Shown: piece by piece, positions 1-11,428 of the stretch
Layout of the letters: every line of letters begins with the position of its first letter
Numbering within the stretch: position 1 is the stretch's first letter
Program-made: the position numbers and the translations under genes
Assembly (NCBI GenBank): GCA_017871115.1
Contig: JAFCIZ010000001.1
Span: 2,833,501-2,897,500, forward strand
Length of the DNA: 64,000 bases
DNA from: Cunninghamella blakesleeana
Lineage: Eukaryota > Mucoromycota > Mucoromycetes > Mucorales > Cunninghamellaceae
Direction of reading: 5' to 3'
The notes under the pieces: generated by a model
Database searches by the model: none
What the model was told of the DNA's origin: nothing
What the model saw: the letters and a program-made list of their open reading frames with translations, nothing else

Positions 1-222
1 TCAATTAAGACTACATATGGTAATTTTATCATTAAAGGTGTAAGCGGAGATTATGATTAGTAAAAAAATTTACCTGGTCACATAAAATCTTTAAATTTCG
101 GCTTTTTTTAATCTTCCACTTTTTTTTTTCTCTACTTTTCTTTTGCTTTCCTTTTTTTTTTTTACTTTTCTATAAATTATAAATCATCTATTTAATTTAT
201 TTAATATACAATAATAATAATC

Positions 223-1211
223 ATGTCTACACCTACTAGAAGACGCCTTATGCGAGATTTCAAGAGACTCCAAAGCGATCCTCCCGGTAAATACCTATCC
301 TTTCTTTTTTAATTCTTAAAATGGCGTAGCCGATATAGATTTACATCAGAAATATAATAATAGTATTATGACTAATATAATCTTTGCAAACTAATATATT
401 TAAATATTCTTTTTTTATTATTATTGTATTATATTTGTATTGAAATTTTATAGGAGGTGTATCTGGTATGTTATTGATATATGAGTAGAGATTTTAGAAA
501 GAAAAAACTAAAACAAAGCAGATATCAATGTTTATATTTATATTTATATATATATTTATATTTATATATATTAATAATAGGTGCTCCTTGCTCTGACAAT
601 ATTATGATGTGGAATGCAGTAATTTTTGGACCTGGTATGTATATTACAATAACATTTAATAATATATATAGATTGATAGATTGGTAGATGATTAATATAT
701 TCTAATATATTCTTGTATTATATATATTATATTTATATAGCCGATACGCCTTTTGAGGATGGTACTTTTAAATTAGTATTACAATTTGACGAAACTTATG
801 TAAGTTTAAAGGAAAAAGAAAAGGGAATAATAACAATAATGATAAAATAGAAGGATGGTTAGTTGTGAGATGAATTATATCAATACAAAGGGAACTTACA
901 TATTTATATATATGAATATTTTAAATATATGCAAATAAATATGGCAGCCAAACAAACCACCATCCGTTAAATTCGTATCAAAAATGTTTCATCCTAATGT
1001 TTATGCTAATGGCGAACTCTGTCTCGATATTTTACAAAATCGATGGAGTCCAACTTATGATGTAGCTGCTATTCTCACTAGTATTCAATCTTTATTACAT
1101 GATCCAAATCCAAATTCACCTGCTAATGCTGAAGCTGCTAATTTATATCGTGAAAATCGAAAGGAATATGTTAGAAGGGTGCGTGAAATTGTTGAAGTTT
1201 CCTGGGAATAG
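223..1211 (+). CDS. RAD6: Ubiquitin-conjugating enzyme E2 Rad6/Ubc2
   Basis: E2 enzyme that carries ubiquitin as a thioester and, with Rad18- or Bre1-type E3s, acts on PCNA and histone H2B. Exons 223-286, 454-465, 581-634, 741-799 and 948-1211 join to a 150-residue protein, the usual Rad6 length. It starts [13 protein letters not shown] and contains the catalytic-core motif [16 protein letters not shown], whose Cys is the active site, then NRWSPTYDV and [16 protein letters not shown]. The C-terminus ends soon after VEVSWE, so there is no long acidic tail as in budding yeast. Exon 2 is only 12 nt. The ATG at 223 is the only start that gives the conserved N-terminus. Identification rests on near-complete conservation. 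The splice joins are inferred from GT/AG and phase. Confidence 0.97.
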
Positions 1212-2069
1212 GTTTGTATATTTTTTTTTAAATAAGTCATTTTTTTTTATATATTCTTCTACCATGCTTTAGTTTATTTATTTATTTATTTTTTTATCAT
1301 ATCCCTTTCCCTCTCTTTTTTTATTATATTTTGCTATAAGTAATCATCAGTATATATATATTTCTTTTTCTATCCCAGTTATTCTTTTTTCTTTTTTTCT
1401 TTCTATTTCTATTATTCAAAAATAGCACTGTAAAAAAAATAAATATTTTTTCTATTGAATTATATTTATTATTTTATTTATACGTAATTAATTAAAAATG
1501 GCTATTTGGTTCAATATGGAAATTAATACAAATTAAAGCACCGAAAATCAAGCATAAATAATGAATAAGTTGAACATATCATTATGTTGGAAAATATAAA
1601 TATGTATATAAAATCAAAAGCTAAATCATATTATTTAATTATATTTATAAAAATTAATGTTGTTTATGTTTACAATTATATATACATTATGTATATTGTT
1701 TTAATATGATAAAGCTAATATATAGAAAAATGAACATATTAACTAAAAATAATATAAAAAATAAATATATAAATTTTTATACATATGATATGCTGATCAG
1801 AATAGTTGTATTTTAAATAAAGGTGTATATATTTTTTTAAAAAAAGATATATGTATGGTTGTCCCAATATTATTATAATACTTTTTCTAATATTAAATGA
1901 CCGTATGAATAGCGATCCCTTATTTTTAATAATAATAAAACACCGCAAAGACTGCTTTTCATAAAAAAATAATTTTGCCACCAAATTTTTTGAGAATAAA
2001 AAAATTTTGTCGCTTGTTTTTTTCCTTTCTTCTTTCTTCCCTTTTCTTTCACTATTCAATTTAGACCAA
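1212..2069. other. Intergenic spacer RAD6-RPL30
   Basis: AT-rich spacer between two plus-strand genes. A 138-codon open frame on the minus strand (1739-2155) covers the start of RPL30 and translates to low-complexity Phe/Ile/Lys sequence, so it is taken as noise. I see no RNA gene. Confidence 0.6.
2017..2050 (+). promoter_or_regulatory. Pyrimidine tract before RPL30 start
   Basis: A nearly pure C/T run ends about 20 bases before the RPL30 ATG at 2070. Such tracts mark transcription start regions of fungal ribosomal protein genes. Similar but shorter T/C tracts precede many other starts here, so it is a general promoter or 5' UTR feature, strongest at this gene. The role is inferred. Confidence 0.45.
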
Positions 2070-2712
2070 ATGGCTCCTATTGCTAAGAAGACCAAGAAGA
2101 ACGCTGAATCCATCAACTCTCGTCTCCAACTTGTTACCAAGTCTGGTAAATACACTTTAGGTTACAAGACTACCTTAAAATCTCTTCGTCAAGGAAAATG
2201 TAAGTAGAATCATCTATACTTTTATATTAAATCATTATTATCAAACAAACCTCATTTTATATGGGGGGGACAGGAGCCCTTTATATTTATAAATATATGA
2301 ATATATAAAATATAATAAAAAGAATCTCTTGGGCAGAGATCGTTCCCCCAACCTTTGATAACTAATTTTTTTTTATTTTTTATTAAATAATATATAGCTA
2401 AGTTGGTTATCATTGCTGGTAACTGTCCTCCTCTTCGCAAGTCTGAAATTGAATACTACGCTATGTTGTCCAAGACTGGTGTCCATCACTACAATGGCAG
2501 TAAGTATCATATACTATTTCATTAATTATAATAATATTAATAAAATTATAATTGAAATTTATTATCAATATATTCATCAATATTTCTTTTTTTTTTTTTC
2601 AAAAAAATAAATAGACAACATTGACCTCGGTACTGCTTGTGGTAAGCTTTTCCGTACCAGTGTTCTCTCCATCACTGATGCTGGTGACTCTGATATCTTA
2701 ACTGCCCAATAA
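2070..2712 (+). CDS. RPL30: 60S ribosomal protein L30 (eL30)
   Basis: Large-subunit ribosomal protein of the L7Ae/L30e RNA-binding family. Exons 2070-2199, 2398-2499 and 2615-2712 join to 109 residues, close to the family's usual 105-115. Visible landmarks are the basic start [10 protein letters not shown], then [40 protein letters not shown], the segment [20 protein letters not shown] and the end [14 protein letters not shown]. The ATG at 2070 follows a long pyrimidine tract. In yeast, L30 represses splicing of its own pre-mRNA by binding a structured element. Here intron 1 carries unusual G/C-rich inverted repeats, recorded separately. Confidence 0.97.
2263..2349 (+). ncRNA. Possible structured RNA inside RPL30 intron 1
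   Basis: Within an otherwise A/T intron lie seven G at 2263-2269 and five C at 2345-2349, able to pair as an outer stem. Between them is a perfect 6-bp hairpin, ATCTCT (2324-2329) and AGAGAT (2335-2340), with loop TGGGC. GCCC at 2276-2279 is complementary to GGGC in that loop, which would allow a pseudoknot. A branch-point-like TAACTAAT follows at 2359-2366. No clear C/D or H/ACA snoRNA boxes were found. The pairing is visible in sequence. Function, for example L30 autoregulation, is inference. Confidence 0.35.
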
Positions 2713-3135
2713 ATGTAGTTATAGCTTTTGTTTTTTTTTTTAATTAAATAAAAATTATATAAAAAAATGGGTTGCAAATCAAAAATAAAATAAAGATAAT
2801 GAAAATAATAATTATCTTTTTTTATAGTTTGTTAAATGAGATTTATTTTGATTTTAAGGATATTAAAAATGAAATAGTTGAGCATGTATAGAGAGATTTT
2901 ATTTAGATTATAATCGAAGAATGTGATCAGGATAAAAAGGTAAGTTTACAGTACTTTTTTTATAATTTATATTATAATTTCGAGAATATCAAAATTTCGT
3001 TCGATTATATACATAATTCATTTGTATATATATTTTCGTTTATATTATTAGTGTAAGTATAATGTAGATTAATTACAGCTATTTTTTATTTTTTATTATT
3101 AGGCAAATCGATCAGTATGATATTATTTTTCTTTT

Positions 3136-4375
3136 TTAGATCATAGATAATTCTAGTGTCCATGTTCTTCTTTTCCATAATTTGATTTGTATATTGTCTA
3201 GCGATGTTTCATCCATATCCCACCAGCATTTTCTCTATTAAATGTATAATGAAATAATAATAATAATATGAGTATTTTTTCACGTTCGTTATGCAATTAT
3301 ATATTTATTATATTTATTATATATAATACGTAATCTTACAGCAGGCTTTTTCCAAAAGAGCAATAGCTTTTGAGCGATAGACATTTTTTGATCAAAGTTA
3401 GACAAATTCACTTGTAATAAAGATATACTTAAAATGCATGTTTTTTTAGGTTCTAAATTTCGATAGGCCCATGAAGAAGAAGTACTAAATCCAGCATCGC
3501 ATAACATATCCACTAAATGTTGTTCAGCTGTGTTATTTTCTTTTTTAATATTTTTGATTAATGGCTGAAAAATATTATTTTCATTAACTAACTGTATTCC
3601 GGCATTGTATTTTAAAGATTGGATAGGCTTTTTTTTCGGTTGTTGTTGCTCCTGTTCATGTTGGTGTTGATAATTTAAAGGTACTACATAATATTCTAAT
3701 TCTTCACGCAAAATAATAATCACTTGTTTTGTCATAAAAGAATGTAAAAGCGAGGTTGGGTGATTGTTATTATTATTATATTTCATTTTTTTTAGTTTTT
3801 TTTTTATCATAGAAGTAGTGATTTGTTCTTCTTCCTCTTGTCCTTCTTTTATTCCGTTTTTTTGTTTTAAAGCTAATATTTGTGTTTGTTGATAAAAGTT
3901 TATAATATATTGAAAACATGTTGGATCGAAGTCTATATGTATGAACTTATCTAAGTTGTTTGTATTATTATTATTATCATCATTATCTGCTAAATCTATA
4001 TTCTTGATTGTATCGTCAATAAGATCAATATCGTCCCTTTGTTGTAATCCATATGGGAATATAAAATGAAACATACTTTCAGGTAAAGAATACTAGAAAA
4101 AATAAATAAAATAGAATAAAAATAGAATAAATAACAATATTAACAATAATGGTACTATATCTGTTTCAGTTTCTATTTCTTTCTTTCTCTATATTTATCT
4201 ATTCTTTTTATTTTTTATTTACCAAAAGATCTTTATCTACTATAAAACGTTCTTTACGTAACTCTAATTCAAATTGTTGTGGTAAAAGATTCATTTGTTC
4301 GTTTTGTTGATGTATTTCTTGTGCCTGAAATATTAAAGTTTCAGATTGAGAATAAAGTGAATTGTTTCTTGACAT
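3136..4375 (-). CDS. Whi2-like BTB/POZ domain protein
   Basis: Three exons on the minus strand, 4375-4223, 4092-3340 and 3234-3136, give 334 residues. The first join creates RFIVDKDLLYSLPESMFHFI followed by FPYG, the Whi2-type BTB entry motif. FDPTCFQYIINFY follows. The last join gives FWKKPARKCWWDMDETSLDN and then a TWTLELSMI end, as remembered for Whi2 relatives. In yeast Whi2 works with the phosphatase Psr1 in stress response and low-amino-acid signalling to TORC1; that role here is inferred. Asn-, Glu- and Gln-rich inserts interrupt the domain. An in-frame ATG five codons upstream (4390) could also be the start. 4375 is chosen because the extra residues are hydrophobic and the context is weaker. 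Confidence 0.82.
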
Positions 4376-4659
4376 GATGAAAAAGAGCAATATAATTTAT
4401 AAAGATAAATAAATAAATAGAGAAAGAAAAAATAAATAAGTATAATAATAAAATAATAAAATGGTATATAAAAATATAAAATAGTTTGAACAAGTGATAT
4501 AAAATGGAAAAAGAAGAACTTAAAAAAAAAAAGGTCTCGAATTTTTATTAAAAAAACTCAGCCTGTTTTTTCATAATGCATTTTTATTTAAGGTTACACT
4601 ATTTTGTCAATGATCAAATTAATAGAATACAGTTTCAATTTTTTTTATTATAATTGACA

Positions 4660-4661
<2 letters not shown>

Positions 4662-4692
<31 letters not shown>

Positions 4693-4731
4693 TGTTATTA
4701 TTATTATTACTGTTATTATTATTATTGTTAT
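4662..4731. repeat. ATT trinucleotide microsatellite with ACTGTT interruptions
   Basis: A run of ATT triplets broken twice by ACTGTT, in the spacer between the convergent 3' end of RPS6 and the 5' side of the Whi2-like gene. Similar ATT runs recur across the window, and inside coding regions they encode Asn tracts. Confidence 0.8.
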
Positions 4732-4848
4732 ATTTTATAAATCAAAATAATAAAAAACAAGCTTTTTTAAAAAAGAATCATATTCATATATTTAAAAAAA
4801 AAATGGAATGAAAGGGAAGAATGATTTTACTTAATTAATATTATTTAT

Positions 4849-5983
4849 TTAAGCAGAAGAAGATTTTTGCATAGAAGAAGTGCGGCGACGTTCAGCTTTC
4901 TTTTCTTTAGTTTCCTTGACACGTTTAGCAAGTAATTGTTTGTATTCAGCTTCGGCTTCCTTGGAAGCTTCACCACGTCTACGTTTAAGAGCCTTTCTAT
5001 GGCGTTTACGTTGTAAAGTAGCAGGTGTAACTAAACGTTGAATCTTAGGAGCCTTGGTATAAGGTTTCTTTTCGGGATTCTTGGGTTGAACTTCACGACG
5101 AATCACATACTTACGAACATCATCAGCATGAGTCAAGTTGAAGAATTTACGAATCTTGGAGGCACGTTTAGGACCAAGACGTTTAGGAACAGCGGTATCA
5201 GTTAAGCCAGGAATATCTTGTTCACCTTGTTTAACAACGACAAGAGAAAGAACAGATAAATCGGAAGAGACAATACAACCACGAACAGACTTTCTCTTAC
5301 GTTCACCAGTACGACGAGGGCGATAACAAGAGTGACCTTTAGATAACAATAAGCGGACACGGTGAGGTAATAAAACACCTTGCTTCATGGGGAAACCTTG
5401 TTTGTCATTACCACCGGAGATACGGAAGACATAACCTTTGAATTCATCACCAAGAGCATCACCAGGAACTTCTTGAGACATACGCTTATCATAAAATCCA
5501 CGACTGTATTTTTTTTTAAAAAAAAATACAAATAATATTGACATTAATATTTCTGTCCATTATATATTTTAATTTCTATGTATGTGTATGTGTATGTGTA
5601 TGTGTGTTAATGTGTATTCTATCTCTAATATATCCACTTACAGACGACGTTCATCATCGATTTCAACTAATTTTTGACAGCCAGTAGCTGGGTTAGCAAT
5701 ATTCAACTAATAATAGTAATAGAGTGATAAAAAGAGAGAGAGAGAGGTATGAATAAACAATTTTTGATGTAGGGTGCATTTCAGGTGTTCACATTTATAT
5801 ATCGTTCGCATTTTTTCAAAATCCATTCATTCCTTCGTTCATCCATCCATCCATTTATTTATATCCATTGCATCTGTTCATTTTATTCTTTCATTTTTTT
5901 TTTTCATCCAATTTTCATTTCATCTTATTCCATTTTTGTTTTTATATATTGTAGTGATTGTTCATCCACTTACTTACTTTCAT
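4849..5983 (-). CDS. RPS6: 40S ribosomal protein S6 (eS6)
   Basis: Small-subunit protein and classic S6-kinase/TOR target. Three exons, 5983-5978, 5706-5642 and 5503-4849, give 241 residues. The first exon is just ATGAAA, followed by a 271-base intron. The join reads [20 protein letters not shown]. The next segments are [20 protein letters not shown] and [20 protein letters not shown], and a long basic helix ends in [14 protein letters not shown]. This tail has the RRxSS-type serines phosphorylated in the family. An open frame continuing 5' of exon 3 to 5544 is intron read-through. The very short first exon is required because no ATG precedes LNIANPATG in exon 2. The length is typical for the family. 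Confidence 0.96.
5577..5606. repeat. TATGTG microsatellite in RPS6 intron 2
   Basis: Tandem TATGTG units lie within the second intron of RPS6. No function is apparent. Confidence 0.8.
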
Positions 5984-7685
5984 TTCCCAAAAAAAAAAGT
6001 AGAGGAAGATTAAAAGACCTACAAAATAGTTTTAATAATTTAAAACAAGAATGAATTCGAATTCCGCATTTTTTTATTATTAGTATGGCAGAAATATACG
6101 TGTTTTTCTTTTTTTAAAACTTTCATACTTTATTATTATAGTGGAAGTGTATTGCTGTACTTCTTGAACAGTATAATTATATTTGTTTGAATTTACCATG
6201 ATGTATAGAAAGTATGTTGATATGAAAAAGTGTTTATCATTTTAAATTATATTAGTTATTGAGGTTGAATACGTCCTTTCATATATGTACTTATGGAACT
6301 AAGAATGATAATTATAAATAACAATAATATTAGTAGTGAGAAGAAAGAAGACTATTAGTAACAAAGTGGATTATTTATTTAACCTTTATGAATCTTTTTT
6401 ATAAATTGGTTTACCTAATGAATAGTTCATTTTACTAAATCCAGGTTTGTTGCAGGAGTATATTCTTTTTTGTACTTCAATTGATTGCTTTGTCTTGTTT
6501 ATTTCCTATCTGTTGTTATTCCTTATAATAATATTATATTTATTTTATAAAGTCAAAGTTATCTCCATTAAAAGAGAATAAGTTGACTAGTAAAAAAGTG
6601 GGATAACTTGAAATGGAGTGCAAAAATAAAAAATAAGATAAAAAAGAGCTCTGCAAAGTAATCTAGGGAGATCTGAGGATTAAAATTCCTAAGCGCGAAT
6701 TTTTTTAAATCAAAAAGTTCTAGCGACTTTATCTTAACAAAAAGCTTATTATTATTATTATTTTTCTCTATACAATAAACTTGATAAAAAAAATATTTTT
6801 TTCATTAATTTGATAACTCATTCTTAGTTTGGAAAAGTATTCATTTTGTTTAATGAATTTATAATGGGGGGGGGGTTCTTTCCCTTTATTATAACTATTA
6901 AGGTATATTGTATTTGAAATAATAAAATTGATGCAATGAAGGATTCATATTCAAATAAAAAATTCAAATATTTCCATAAATAACTAATCATTTAACTTAC
7001 TATTTTAATTGTTCAACGGTTTTATCATATTACTATATGTATGTCGGTTATCTTGAATAGCGAATAATTGAATTAAAGAATAAAGTTCAAGCTAAATATC
7101 AATTTATTTTTATAAACAAAAAGTGTATTGACTTGAAATTTTAATAGATCGATAGTACTATCATCCTTTATATATATATACTGCTTTTCAGAACACAATT
7201 GCTGTTATTTAAAGATTTATTTAAAAAATAATATTCAATCTAAATATCAATTTATTTTCATAACAATAAACCAATGTTTATATATATGTTTCGTTTCATC
7301 TATAGACTGGTAAAAGTGATTATCAAGGAAAAATATTTGGTATAAAATTAGGTTAGATGCAATATATACAAAAAAAAAGTAATCATATAAAATAATACTT
7401 TTTATTTTTTAAAATCATAGGAAAGTAATAATTTAAAGTATTTTATTTTTATTTTTATTTTTTTTAAAAAAATGCAATGAAGGCCTATTTTTTGTTCACT
7501 TCCAAAAGCTATCAGACTAATAATAGTAATGCTACCAATACTAGATATACAAATATATATTCAAAATGAAACAATATAGTTCTTTAAAATGGTAAAAAGT
7601 AATTTAAAAAATATAAATATCAAATGGATTAAAGCTTAACGATGAGAAGAAAAGAAGGAAAAAAAAAAAATAGAATGACTATATG
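5984..7685. other. 1.7 kb gene-free spacer
   Basis: Lies upstream of RPS6 and downstream of BET3. No open frame of interest is present on either strand. It contains a run of ten G at 6866-6875, very unusual for this composition, and an imperfect direct repeat (7076-7120 and 7223-7270) sharing CTAAATATCAATTTATTTT. No tRNA or snoRNA was recognised. Confidence 0.6.
7076..7270. repeat. Imperfect direct repeat pair
   Basis: Copies at about 7076-7120 and 7223-7270 share a core CTAAATATCAATTTATTTT and similar flanks (AATA..TTCAA before, ATAA after). It could be an old local duplication, or chance similarity in AT-rich sequence. Confidence 0.4.
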
Positions 7686-8545
7686 TTAATCTTCACCAAT
7701 AGGTACTTCTTCTTCAAGATATCTAACCAATTTCACTCTTAATTCCGTTGTATCATCCCCACGTAAGGTATCACTAATAAACTGTGTTTCCACTTGCATT
7801 TGTACCATTTCTAAAGCTCCTCTTAATACTCCACAATAAATATTGGAATACCATAATCCACCTTCTAATGCTTCTGTTGGCAATTCTACATATTCTGTTA
7901 ATGGATTATCGTCAAAGACTAAAGAAAATTCTTTCGATTCAGCTGACCAGTTGGTGACATTGGGTGTAATGTTTAAAAATGCTTTGAATCCTACTTTGGC
8001 AACAGCTTCAGCTGTTTCCCGAAAATCAGAACATCTTGATATACCTGATCGAGCTAAAAAATCTTCAATTAATCGTTGTCCAATATTATATCCCCTTTTT
8101 TTTGATTTAATTAGAATATGTTATTTAAAAATATAATAATAATAATAATAAAGAATAAACACAATAAAATAAACATACAGATAAGTACATATAAATTCTT
8201 CTATTTATTATCACATATATTTACGAATATTATATCTCTCTCTTCTCTTTTCTTACATCTTTTCTAATTGATTATTTACTTCGGTATAGTCTTCATAATC
8301 TTTAACTAATTGGACTACCATAGAGCCATAAGTTAAAGTAAAAAGTTCTGCATTCTATATATACATACATACATATATATATATAAAGGTTAGCCATGCC
8401 TATTTATTTATCTTTTTAATTTTTTCCTTTTTTTCATCTCTATTCATTATTATTTTACTATTATTTATATTACAATTTTTTCAACTTTATTCTTCCAAAC
8501 ATCTTCTCCAAGAGCTTTATATTGTTTAACAACTGGTGTTGACAT
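7686..8545 (-). CDS. BET3: TRAPP complex subunit Bet3 (TRAPPC3)
   Basis: Core subunit of the TRAPP tethering complex and Ypt1/Rab1 exchange factor at the ER-Golgi interface. Exons 8545-8474, 8354-8257 and 8094-7686 give 192 residues, the family's normal size. The spliced protein reads [20 protein letters not shown], then [60 protein letters not shown] and [15 protein letters not shown]. The Cys in RCSDF matches the acylated cysteine of mammalian Bet3. The start at 8545 gives [17 protein letters not shown]. The next minus-strand gene upstream ends only 186 bp away. Confidence 0.95.
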
Positions 8546-8731
8546 AATAAATAGTTTATTAAATATATAATGGAATAAGCTATAGCAGCGACAACGAAAA
8601 AAAAGAAAAAGAAAAAAGAAGAGGGACAAAAAAAATTCACGTAAAAAAATTCAACTGGTGCGTTTATTTTTTTTCGGAGTTCAACTTTTTTAATCCATAA
8701 ATGAACTAAGCTTTTTATTTTATTTTATCAA

Positions 8732-9916
8732 CTAACCACCACCCATTACTTGACCAAACGTATTATTCATGGATTGAACACCCCAATTAGCATTATAAAG
8801 TCCTTCTTTTGTATTTTCTGAAACATGGCGTTTAATTACATTAGTATATAACCAAGTAAAAACCGACATCAAGATAATTGCTAAACTAAAGATAATATAT
8901 CCTACCATTTCTGCATGACCTGTATCAGTGCTTGTCATAACTATAATGACTTTAACAATAAAAGCAATGATTAAAGTAATTCCCCAAGAAGCTGTTATGA
9001 TTCTCATATCTTGACGAAATCGGCTTAAATGGTGATATACATAATCTAATTTTTGCCGCTTTGTTATAGGTTGTTGCTGTTCGTTATTATTGTTTAATCT
9101 CTTATGGTCGTATCCCTCTAATGTTTCATCACCTTCCTGCCGAGGCATGACTTGATTCACAAATTGAAATATTAAAGGTTTCATTTCAAAGGAGCCAATA
9201 CGAAATGGAAGTAGAGATAATAAACAAAAAACACCAACTAAAAGAGGTACAATGGATTCACAAATGGCGCTTGTTTTTTCATCTGGCTCAGCAATTGACT
9301 ATTTTATAATAATTAAATTTAATATTTACAATAACCTTTTTTTATTATTCTTTTTTTTACTTTTTTAATACATGTTATTATTATTACTGTTATCGCTATT
9401 ATTATTATTGTTATTGTTATTATTTACTATAATCATCCTCTTACCAAAATACCAGTTATAAGAAAACTAATCCCAGCAACGATTCCGATCATATCTATAT
9501 CTTTATCTTTAAACATACGACTGAATTTTAAATTAAAAATAAATAAAAAATATTATTACTATAGCTATTCATATATTTTTTATTAAACCCTTTTTGTATT
9601 ACAAAAGTACTATAATCAACGGGGGTGAAGAAGCAACTATCATAGCAAATACTTGACCAATATAAGGACGAAGGATATGATAAAGTAAAATTGGTAAACC
9701 AATACACCAAAGAAGGGCCAAAAAAAAGTTGACTATAGGACGGCCACGAATAAAATTAAAACTAAATATATCTTGAACTGTCCCTAAATCCATAGGTAAA
9801 TCTTCATTTTGTTCTTTTCTCGCATATGGATTGTCATTATTATCTCCTTCTTCTTCTCCAGTATTTAATTTAGTTTGTTCTTCAGTTTCTTTTTTCTTAT
9901 CGAAAAACCATACCAT
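8732..9916 (-). CDS. VC0807-type multi-pass membrane protein
   Basis: Exons 9916-9603, 9520-9445 and 9298-8732 give 318 residues. A charged cytosolic-type N-terminus (MVWFFDKKKETEEQTK) is followed by hydrophobic segments around residues 60-80 (FFLALLWCIGLPILLYHIL), 90-105, 112-130 (IGIVAGISFLITGIL) and 140-165, a charged loop, then two more near 235-285. The pattern with GxP-like and F-R-x-(K/R)-D-x-D-x-x-G between helices resembles the VC0807 family of uncharacterised integral membrane proteins found in bacteria and some fungi. Function is unknown and the family call is from memory. It is divergent from the methyltransferase gene across a 427-bp spacer. Confidence 0.7.
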
Positions 9917-10343
9917 TTTAGCATAATATAAAGAGAGTGAAAAGAAAAGAAAAAGAAAGAGGGGAAATAAAGTTACAAGGTATTTTTTTTTAAAAAAAAG
10001 AAAAAAAGCGATTGACCACTTTTAACTTTTTTGGAAAAATAATTTTATCCGAAATAATTTTATTTTTTTATCTGCCAAGATTGATTGATTAGTAATTTTG
10101 TTTCATTTATGATTTATGCTTTTATATATTTGTAAATAAGCAAAGTACTAGTATTAAAAGATATTTATTTAATAGTAATATTAATAATGATAATACTATT
10201 AATATTTATACTACTGATAATTTTTTTATTCCATTATTCAAAAAGTCGCACGGGGTTTTAATTTTATTACACCCAAGGGTATTTTATTTTATTTTTCTCT
10301 TTTTTTTACTTACTCTTTTCTTTATTATTATTATTCAATATTA
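9917..10343. promoter_or_regulatory. Divergent promoter region with CG island motif
   Basis: This 427-bp spacer separates the starts of two divergent genes. Amid A/T it contains AAAGTCGCACGGGGTTTTA at 10242-10260, 84 bases before the plus-strand ATG. It is one of several short CG-containing motifs that sit upstream of starts in this window. Binding protein unknown. Confidence 0.35.
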
Positions 10344-10591
10344 ATGGTACGATATTCACCAAGTCAATATTCAAATTTAATTAAACGTTTATTACCAGCC
10401 TGTGATGGGGATGCTTCTGTAGCGAAAAGACAATTGATTTGGATGAAAGAAAAAATAATACAAGATAGAAACGATCCTAAAAATCATCAGCCACTTGATC
10501 AAAAAGAGTTTTTACTTTTAGAAAATTATATTCAACAACGTGTAGAACAGCATAAACCTTTACAATATATTTTAGGTCGGTAAAAACAATA

Positions 10592-10625
<34 letters not shown>

Positions 10626-11428
10626 ATATATATACAGGTGGATTAAATGAAAAATAAAAGTTGGAATATGATTTTATTATTATTATTATTATTATTATTA
10701 TAGGTACACAGCCATTTTATGATTTAGATATATTAACACGACCACCAACCTTAATACCACGCTGGGAAACTGAAGAGTGGACACATAAATTGGTGAATGT
10801 ATTATATCCAACATGGAAAATAAAAAATAAAAATAACCAACAACAACGACGACGACGTATAATGGATATATGTACAGGAACAGGATGTATTGCTTTAGGT
10901 TTGGCTACTCATTTACCACCGCAAAGTACAATTATTAAAGGAATTGATATCGCTCAAGACGCCATTCAATTAGCTAAAGAAAATTTAAAAAGGCATCAGT
11001 CTATGTTAAATGGTAACGAAATTAATTTTCAAGTCCAGGACATATGCGATCCGACTGCTTCCTTATTATTACTGAATAATGAAATAACAGAAAAAATTGA
11101 TTTATTTGTTTCGAATCCGCCTTATGTTACTCATGAAGAGTATAACAAATTGGACCCGGAGGTGAAACATTGGGAAGATAAACGTGCGTTAGTAGCTGAT
11201 CATCAAGGGACCTTTATACATAAAAAAATCATTGAGTTGGTATCACAGCATAAAAAACGATTTAAAGTTCATGATAAAGACGAAGAAAACTTACCAAGTC
11301 TTGTTATGGAAATTGGTGGTGAACATCAAGTATTGACATTAACTGAAGAATTAAAAAAGTATGATTTTAAAAATATTCAAGTATGGAAAGATTTAGCTGG
11401 GAAAGATAGACTTGTTTTAGCTAATTAA
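10344..11428 (+). CDS. MTQ1: HemK/Mtq1-type glutamine N5-methyltransferase
   Basis: Predicted S-adenosylmethionine-dependent methyltransferase that modifies the GGQ glutamine of class I peptide release factors, probably mitochondrial. Exons 10344-10575 and 10704-11428 give 318 residues. The join reconstructs KPLQYILGTQPFYDLDIL, a conserved HemK stretch. Then come PRWETEEW, the SAM-binding motif MDICTGTGCIALGLA and the catalytic SNPPYVTHEE (NPPY). Phase forces the donor at 10576, sequence GTCGGT, instead of the better-looking GTAAAA four bases on, which leaves no open frame. Expected partners are mitochondrial release factors. The mitochondrial assignment is by family; the N-terminus (MVRYSPSQYSNLIKRLL) is only weakly presequence-like. 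Confidence 0.87.

Noticed and set aside
1739..2155. 138-codon open frame on the minus strand
   Set aside because: It is antisense to the start of RPL30 and its spacer, and its translation is A/T-driven Ile/Phe/Tyr/Lys sequence with no domain.
5709..5977. Possible snoRNA in RPS6 intron 1, since ribosomal protein introns often host them
   Set aside because: No RTGATGA box C paired with a CTGA box D and terminal stem, and no H/ACA layout, was found on the coding strand.
5774..6054. Two overlapping plus-strand frames of 79 and 89 codons
   Set aside because: They lie antisense to RPS6 intron 1 and its leader, are rich in Phe/Ser/Ile/His from CATC and T repeats, and have no recognisable feature.
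6045..6070. TTCGAATTCC string resembling a tRNA T-arm
   Set aside because: No matching acceptor, D or anticodon stems in the preceding 70 bases.
7843..8136. 97-codon plus-strand frame
   Set aside because: Exact antisense of the third BET3 exon, whose minus-strand reading is highly conserved.
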